Shown here: piece after piece, positions 57,771 to 64,000 of the stretch
Position numbering within the stretch: the stretch's first letter is position 1
Layout: every line of letters starts with the position of its first letter
Program-made: the position numbers and the translations under genes
Assembly (NCBI GenBank): GCA_958496175.1
Contig: OY292275.1
Span: 11,284,001 to 11,348,000 of the forward strand
Length of the DNA stretch: 64,000 nt
DNA from: Sisyra terminalis
Lineage: Eukaryota > Arthropoda > Insecta > Neuroptera > Sisyridae
Reading direction: 5' to 3'
Notes under the pieces: generated by a model
Told to the model about the DNA's origin: nothing
Database searches by the model: none
What the model saw: the letters and a program-made list of their open reading frames with translations, nothing else

Positions 57771-58445
57771 TTGGAAATTCAGATGCAATTCTAATTGTTA
57801 TTCAAAACGATCCTTTATGCAGGTGTTTCTTTTATACAACGCATATGCATTTCTCGAAAAACAAATATAATGGTTGATACTTTGATTATATCTCTATACT
57901 ATTATTTTAGCTTTTTGATTTCTATTCAGAAAATAAATTCGTTTACTTGTTTTAACCATTTAAGCTAGTTTTACAGGTGAAAATGAAGGTTGATTAGTAT
58001 TTCTCGAATAATCGAGAAGTATTCCTCGATATTATCGATTGTTGATCAATACTATTCGAGAAGCAAATGTAAATGGGTAAATTGTAATTCATATTTTCAA
58101 GATAGTGAAAAATTAAGGAAAAATATTTCAGAAAATATTTTTTTTTTAATTTCTAAATGGAAATTCAATTGTAGGTAAGACTAATTGTTATTCCGAATGA
58201 TTCTCCAGGCAGGTGTTTCTTATATTCAACGCAAAGAATTTCGCGGAAAACAGATATAATTGTTGTTCGATTTTAACTTTATACCTGTGCTATTTACTTT
58301 CTATTCAGAAAATATTACTCTACTTGTTTTGCCTCTTAAAAAGAGGTTGACGAAACACTTCTCAGATAATCGAGAAGTATTATCGATATTATCGGTCGTT
58401 GATAAGTCCTACTTGAGAAGCAAACGTAAATGGGTGAAAACATAA
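57771..58445. repeat. Two-copy duplication, period about 386 bp
   Basis: Copy 1 (57771-58085) and copy 2 (58157-58445) share TGGAAATTCA, CTAATTGTTATTC, GCAGGTGTTTCTT, TTTCTATTCAGAAAATA, TACTTGTTTT, ATAATCGAGAAGTATT, GATATTATCG(A/G), GAGAAGCAAA(T/C)GTAAATGGGT. Inside, TTCTCGAATAATCGAGAA forms a short palindrome. The two similar short frames that result are by-products of the duplication. Confidence 0.85.
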
Positions 58446-61286
58446 AAGTTAATTTTTATTTTTATGATTTTATTTCAGTAGTCAATGCACTATTAGAAAC
58501 GGGTTTTAAAAGTTATTTAAATTTTCTTTTAAATTTCATACAGAAAAAAAAACGGTTTTTACTATTGAAAAGATACTTCGTAAAACTTTTATAAACTGAC
58601 TATGTAAAAAAAATTAAAACAATTGGGCATAGTAAAGTTTTAGTTAGTAACTATAGCGTAGCTACAGGAAAGCTACTGGAAGCACAGCTTTCGGGCCCCT
58701 GGATTTACGGAACCTCTTTTAATTCCATTTAAAATTGGTGGGGTTTTGAAATAAAAGAGATCTTTTTGTGATTTTCGGCAATGGAAATCATTCTGCAGAA
58801 GCAATAAAAGATCAAATAGTTTCTTCATTAAAAAAATGTAATCTAGGAATTAAAAACTATTTTGGTCAGGAGTAAGAAAATGCTAATGTGCATATATAAT
58901 CATTGTGCCAGCCAAAATTTAAGACATACTGTTTAAGATGCAGTAAATGAACGCAGAGAAATTACTTTTCTTTTTAAATAATTAAAGAAATTTAGTTATT
59001 TTTTTGTCAATAACGTAAAAATATAGAACCTACACTCTAAATTTACAGGAGAGTTACAAATAACCTTAAAGGATTAAAGAAACTTAATCTAATCCCATGG
59101 TCAGGATGACTATTATCATTAGTAGCCATCAAGGTACGATAAATCATTAGGTCTTTTACTTTAATTAAATTTATACAAAAAAATGTTAAAAATTATAATC
59201 AAAGTATTAAGACTAAAGTTTAAAGTTTTATATTTAATATTCCAACAGTATTCATGCCAAAAATATTACAAGAAATACAATCAAGCATCAAAAAATTTAT
59301 AACAAAATTATATAACAAAAACCGTTATATTTTAGTAAGTACTTATAGTGCTTAGTAGTTGATAAGTTTTTCAAAATGTTTTCATTTGAAGTAACCACAG
59401 ACAAACAACCGTACCAAAGGATTATAAAATCCTTTTAAAATCGATAGAAATGCAGGTACAATGAATCCAATCACACCCTTACCATATTAATGTTTTAAAG
59501 TTCCCACGCATTCCCACCTTTCTAATAGGGATAAGAAAAAATTTGAATTCCAAATCACGAAAAAACTTTAATTCCAAAAAAATTTCAACTAAAGATTTTT
59601 AAAAGGCTAAGGTTTTTTTTTTTTTCTAATTTGTGATCGAAAACTGTTGAACTTATAAATTCCAGTCGTAAACTTCATAATAATGATAAAATTTATAATT
59701 GTAACACTTCCACTGGTGGAACCATTTTGAAGATTACGTAAGCATACATTTGATAAACGACTCATTTAATTCAATCAGTTATTATTTGTTGAAGTGATAT
59801 TTAAAAATATAATAAATTGAATGCATTTCCAGATAAAATTACAATTTCAATTGGTTTTATCACTTAGATAAAAAAATGATATTGGTGTATTGATGTAATA
59901 AAAAAAATTCTTCCCAAAAGTCAATGACAAATAATATATTATATTACGTGTATAACTGTATTAGAAAAGCTCAATTTATTATTTCATTTCCATTACATTA
60001 TTCCCATTTGGTAAAAAATAGGAAAAGAGGTCTCACCAGAGCTTTTTAATTGATGTTTATTGAAAATCAATATATTTTTATAAGAGTAAATTGATAAGAA
60101 AAACACTTCTTACATAGTTTTAGCAGCAAATTTTGCTAAGAAATGGTATATTTGATGAATTTTTATAATTATTATGCATTTTATAGCCGGAAAAGAATTA
60201 GACCCCCTTTTGGTGCATAAGCTTTATATATAGAATAAACCCATTGCTGAAACTCAAAATTTATCCAATAAGTGTATATGATATATATGATATAAGTATA
60301 TCAATCAAGCATTGAATAAAATTCGTAGAAAAGATGATAAATCATACTTTTACCGATACATACCTACTGGAAGCATTTCAATTGATAGTTTAAGTTTCTC
60401 GAAATACGTCTTAATAAAATTTTTATTTCCCAATAAATATTTATCAAGTAACTACAGTATTAAATTATATTTCTCAAAAGTTCCCGATTTATTATTGTCA
60501 CTTTGATAACAGATTTTCAGGAAAAAAATCTTATGAGTAGATAGATAAGAAGACTTCTTGACATTTGATTTAGTATTTCCACTTTATATAATGCATTTAT
60601 CGATGATTTGGAAAAAAAAACGTATAAATACACGTGCAGTTATAGGAAGCACGCGACTTGACTTCAAAATGATTTCAATATTTTTTCAAATGTATTAAAT
60701 TAAAATAATTTTTGCTTGAAATTATCAAACACACTCATAAATTATAGCATGTTTTCGAGTTTATATCATAAAATAATTTGAATAATTAAAACTTTATCAC
60801 TTTTCTTCTGATAAAATTAGTAAATGTTAAGATTGTTCAAACAAAAGTTTTGAAATTGGTAATTTAATTACTTTATAATCGCTTTAAATTAAGCAAAAGA
60901 TTTATTGGTTATTGATGACCTATAAACATCATTCAAAGGTTTTCAGTAGAGGAAAATTTTTGACAAATTTGGTCGAGAAAATAAAATTTGAAATTGGAAA
61001 AACTTCAGCTGAAAATAGATAAAAGATAAGTTTAATCCAAACCAAATGCCACTAGCTTATAAAGTTCAAGCTGAAAAGTGGCATATCCTTTTTGTAAATT
61101 TCCATCAAATATCCGAATCAAATTAATTACATGTATGTACCATGGAATGGAACCCTGGCAAATAAATAATAATTCTTTTGGAAAAGGTAATGAACTATGA
61201 ACTAAAACATGTGATCCGTTAGCCTCATGCGGCCCACCTTAACCATTTTTCCGACCCCCGAAATTCATCACACTTTTATAATATAC
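58446..61286. other. Long AT-rich stretch, no gene seen
   Basis: No recognised coding region. At 61220-61265, GCCTCATGCGGCCCACCTTA-ACCATTTTTCCGACCCCC may be a lone hAT end. Confidence 0.5.
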
Positions 61287-61995
61287 TAGCTGATCCCCGC
61301 GACTTCGTCTGCGTAACGTTGGTGTTGATTGTTTTCTTTATAGGTTTACTCATTGTAGGGGTAGAATATGGAAATTTTTATTTTTCTTATTTTTCTTACG
61401 AAAAACATAATCATACTTAAAAACACTATTTTGTCGAATTTAATTTATTAATTTTCAAAAAATATTTATAAATATCTAAAAAGAGTATGTCTATTGTGTA
61501 TAGCTACGATAGGTTTACCTACTGTGGACCAAATAATCCGTAAATCAATCAGCATCTATACATAAATAAAGTCGGTCTTCATTATGACTAAAAAAAGTCG
61601 AAACTTATCAAAATACTCGCGTTAAAATAACAGAAGTGAAGGGTCTAGATTTTGAATATGAGATAGGAATCTCTTTTAACTTCGCCATTAACATCAACTA
61701 TGTGTCTTATATATGTATATTTTATTATTATTTATTATTATTTTATTATTTTTTTGGAGTGATAAGTAGCCTATAGTCTGTGGAAAATCGTGTTGTATCT
61801 TAATACCAAATTTCATTAAATTCGGTTGTTCCGTTCTTTAGTTAAATCGGGACACACAGACAGACAGACAGACAAAAAATTTAAAAATGTTAAATTTGGA
61901 ATAAGGGCCTCTTGAAACAAATATTTACCCTAAAATTGGATTCAAAATCGATATGTACATACAGACGTAAGAATTTTATATATTAGTATAGATAT
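61287..61995 (+). mobile_element. RTE-like retroposon tail / SINE-like element
   Basis: It starts ACTAGCTGATCCCCGCGACT-TCGTCTGCGTAACG and ends ATTTCATTAAATTCGGTTGT-TCCGTTCTTTAGTTAAATCG, then ACACACAGACAGACAGACAG-ACAAA and a TATATTAGTATAGAT tail. This combination (C/G-rich 'CCCGCGACTTCGTC' head, 'AAATTTCATxAAATxGGTT' block, CAGA repeat, TATATTAGTATAGAT tail) is one I know from RTE-type elements and their derivatives across insects. No coding frame. Confidence 0.75.
61851..61876. repeat. (ACAG)n simple repeat
   Basis: About five ACAG units inside the RTE-like tail. Confidence 0.9.
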
Positions 61996-63780
61996 TGAAT
62001 TTATAATGGCCAAGGGATGAAAGCCAATATATTAAAAATGTCCTCAGTGTATCAAAATCTTATATTGGGGGTTAATAATTTTATATGCAACCCTCTTATT
62101 ACTTGGGTGGGCAGCACCAGGACTAAAAGCTTTGTTATGATTTTTGAGGAACACTAAAAAAAACAATTTTCTGCTAATATTTAAAGAAAATACTTATAAA
62201 ATCTGAGTTTAATTTTCAAATGAATTTTTTTTCTAAGCATAGAAAAAAAATGTTCTACAAATTGTTACAAATATATAAAGGAAAAAAATAATATACATAC
62301 CTAAACCAAAAAAAGAAAAAAAATCAGGCAATCCTATATTCACTTCATTAAGTATCACTGAACAATAAAAATAAGTAGTTTGAATTCGTTCTATTATATA
62401 TTTAATCACATCCTAATCAAAACATTTCGTGGCGATAAATTCTACAGATTAGTCTAATTAAATGACTAGCGTAATTAAAGATAATAATTCAATAGTGACA
62501 ATGAAATGTACCTTTGAAAAATCTACTCACAGTTTCCACTTGTTGCCGTCCACTTGTTTCCAAAAGAAAATAATTATAAACGAAACCAAATACCAAATAA
62601 ATGGAACATATAATCCAATTGTAACTTTACATTTGACTAACGGTGGAATAAATGGCTCAGCTACAAAGTTTTCAATTTCATATCTCTAGATGGTTATTCA
62701 AACTCAATGATCTTTGCTCTTTTACTCAAAACCTTTTCAGTGAAATCGATAAAATTTTACAAACAATTTTTTGCCAATTTTAACGAATTAATTACTAATT
62801 AGTCGCTATGCATGTGGTATGTATCTTTAACATTAGATAGCCAAAAGTTTGCTTTATCTTTCAAAGAAATATTTAATCGAAATATTAAATATTTAAGATC
62901 ATAGAGGTAAGAATTGTGTTTGACTATGATTTTTATGGAAAATTTTTACTAACTAACCGTAAAAACATTTCAAGTATATGCTTCCGAAAAGAATTGAATT
63001 CAAAGGCGTTTAAAACCATTAGGTATAAAATGAGTCCTGGAAAAAATATACCGGGGAATAGGAAAAAAGAAATTTAATAACACAAAAGAAACAATTAGAG
63101 AAACTTGAAGATATGTTAAAGGAATGACTTGCATTTTTTAAAAAAAAAAACTCTAACTCACTATGAAAAATCATTGACGATTAATTTCAGATAGCTTATC
63201 AATGCAATAAAGAAAACCAAATCACCGAATTTTAGAACTAATTATGGCTATTTAGTGGCGTAAAAACTTCAATAACTTCAGTTTTTAAGCTTTCTCAAAA
63301 GCTCTGTGCTAATTTTTATGTTAAAATATCTACGATATGATGTCTATTTATTTACTACTGCGACGAATTCCGGAAAGCGATTTTTCGTAATTTGATTTTG
63401 ACTAACTATATTTTACAGTTCAGATGCTTTTTGTAAAACTAGTTTTTTGTATTTCTTATGTTTCCGGTACCAAGTAGAGCTGGCTCATTTCTATTTCCAG
63501 TTACCATTTCTCTAAACCAGGGTAGACAACTAACGTATTGTTTGGTCCAAAACTCAAAACTACGAAAAATTCTGGTGCTGATTTTTAACATCTGGAAAAT
63601 TAGATGATTTTCTGATATTCAACTGATAATAAAATAATGACAGAAATCAATATTAGAGTTCGCCTTGAGATTTACCGAATGCTATTCCTAACTTTTATTT
63701 CTTACATATAGACTGTTTCATAAGTTCTTTCCTTTATCTAATACGAAGTAAATCCATAATATTTACTGTAATAGATAAAC
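61996..63780. other. AT-rich stretch, no firm gene
   Basis: A 75-codon plus-strand frame (62462-62689) has fairly mixed composition and reads like a small secreted or beta-rich fragment near its end (NGTYNPIVTLHLTNGGINGS), but no signal peptide, splice site or family match is visible. Confidence 0.4.
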
Positions 63781-63935
63781 TTCAGATTTTAGCTTTTTAT
63801 TAAAATAAAGAAGTAAACTCTGGTAGTTTAAGAACCGCTTAGGTATTATTTGATGTATTTTAATTTTCTTAACTAGCAACGTTTCGTTACCTATTGCAAC
63901 TTCATCAGACGTCTATAGATGCCTGATGAAGTTTG
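63781..63935. mobile_element. Fold-back element, copy 3 (diverged, partial)
   Basis: CTTCAGATTTTAGCTTTTTA-TTAAAATAAAGAAG…AGTTTAAGAACCG, then AGCAACGTTTCGTTACCTAT-TGCAACTTCATCAG at about 63875-63910 follow the order of the outer segment, arm and core seen at 24.5 and 55.1 kb. The inverted arm beyond 63935 breaks off after GCCTGATGAAGTT. Confidence 0.7.
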
Positions 63936-64000
63936 AGTTAAGCTGACCTGTGATAATACGTAGGAGATAGTTTCCTTCCCTCCCTGCATTTCTTGAATGT

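Noticed and set aside
62462..62689. 75-codon plus-strand frame with mixed composition
   Set aside because: No known domain, signal peptide, splice sites or neighbouring exon; a frame this length is expected by chance in a 64-kb window.
1..64000. tRNA, rRNA, CRISPR arrays, bacterial operons
   Set aside because: No cloverleaf with A/B boxes, no rRNA text and no regularly spaced short repeats were seen; the window is eukaryotic nuclear DNA.

Overview
This is an AT-rich stretch of animal nuclear DNA, most likely from an insect and possibly a beetle. The evidence is short introns (most 52-68 bp), two clear intron-containing animal genes, and a dense fill of decayed Jockey-like and other non-LTR retrotransposons, mariner and hAT relics, and fold-back MITEs. 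The species cannot be fixed from the sequence.

Only two genes can be modelled with confidence, and they converge in the 39.3-45.4 kb interval. On the plus strand, 39343-41713 encodes a compact BARD1 orthologue in eight exons (495 residues: RING, ankyrin repeats, two BRCT domains). On the minus strand, 42653-45300 encodes a cytosolic-type glutamine synthetase in five coding exons (369 residues), with a probable 5'UTR intron further upstream. Both reading frames close phase-perfectly across canonical GT-AG introns. The genes have unrelated jobs (ubiquitin ligase/DNA repair; nitrogen metabolism) and share only a 939-bp convergent intergenic space. A third candidate, at about 27647-28004 on the minus strand, is an open frame resembling a very divergent histone H2B-type fold; its start is unresolved.

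Everything else is repeats or unannotated AT-rich DNA. From left to right: a reverse-transcriptase relic (1-790), small MITEs and a 153-bp tandem duplication (0.9-2.1 kb), a 376-bp-period duplication (3.2-3.9 kb), a nested palindrome with 255-bp arms (5.0-5.76 kb) abutting a LINE RNase H relic (to 6.85 kb), two opposed Jockey-like relics, one split by a 241-bp insertion with a 12-bp target-site duplication (10.1-12.0 kb), a hAT-type transposase relic beside an 841-bp long-TIR element (14.8-16.4 kb), a GC-rich island (17.6-18.0 kb), a four-unit tandem array (18.6-19.3 kb), LINE fragments (20.6-23.7 kb), MITEs (24.5-25.2 kb), the H2B-like frame, more Jockey and RTE-like tails (29-31 kb), the two real genes, a mariner relic (48.8 kb), and further fold-back elements (54-58 kb, 63.8 kb). 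One fold-back family occurs three times (24.5, 55.1, 63.8 kb).

No tRNA, rRNA, CRISPR array or bacterial-type operon was seen. I found no clearly new multi-gene system. The most interesting items are the nested palindrome, the H2B-like frame, the compact BARD1, and the GC-rich non-coding islands.
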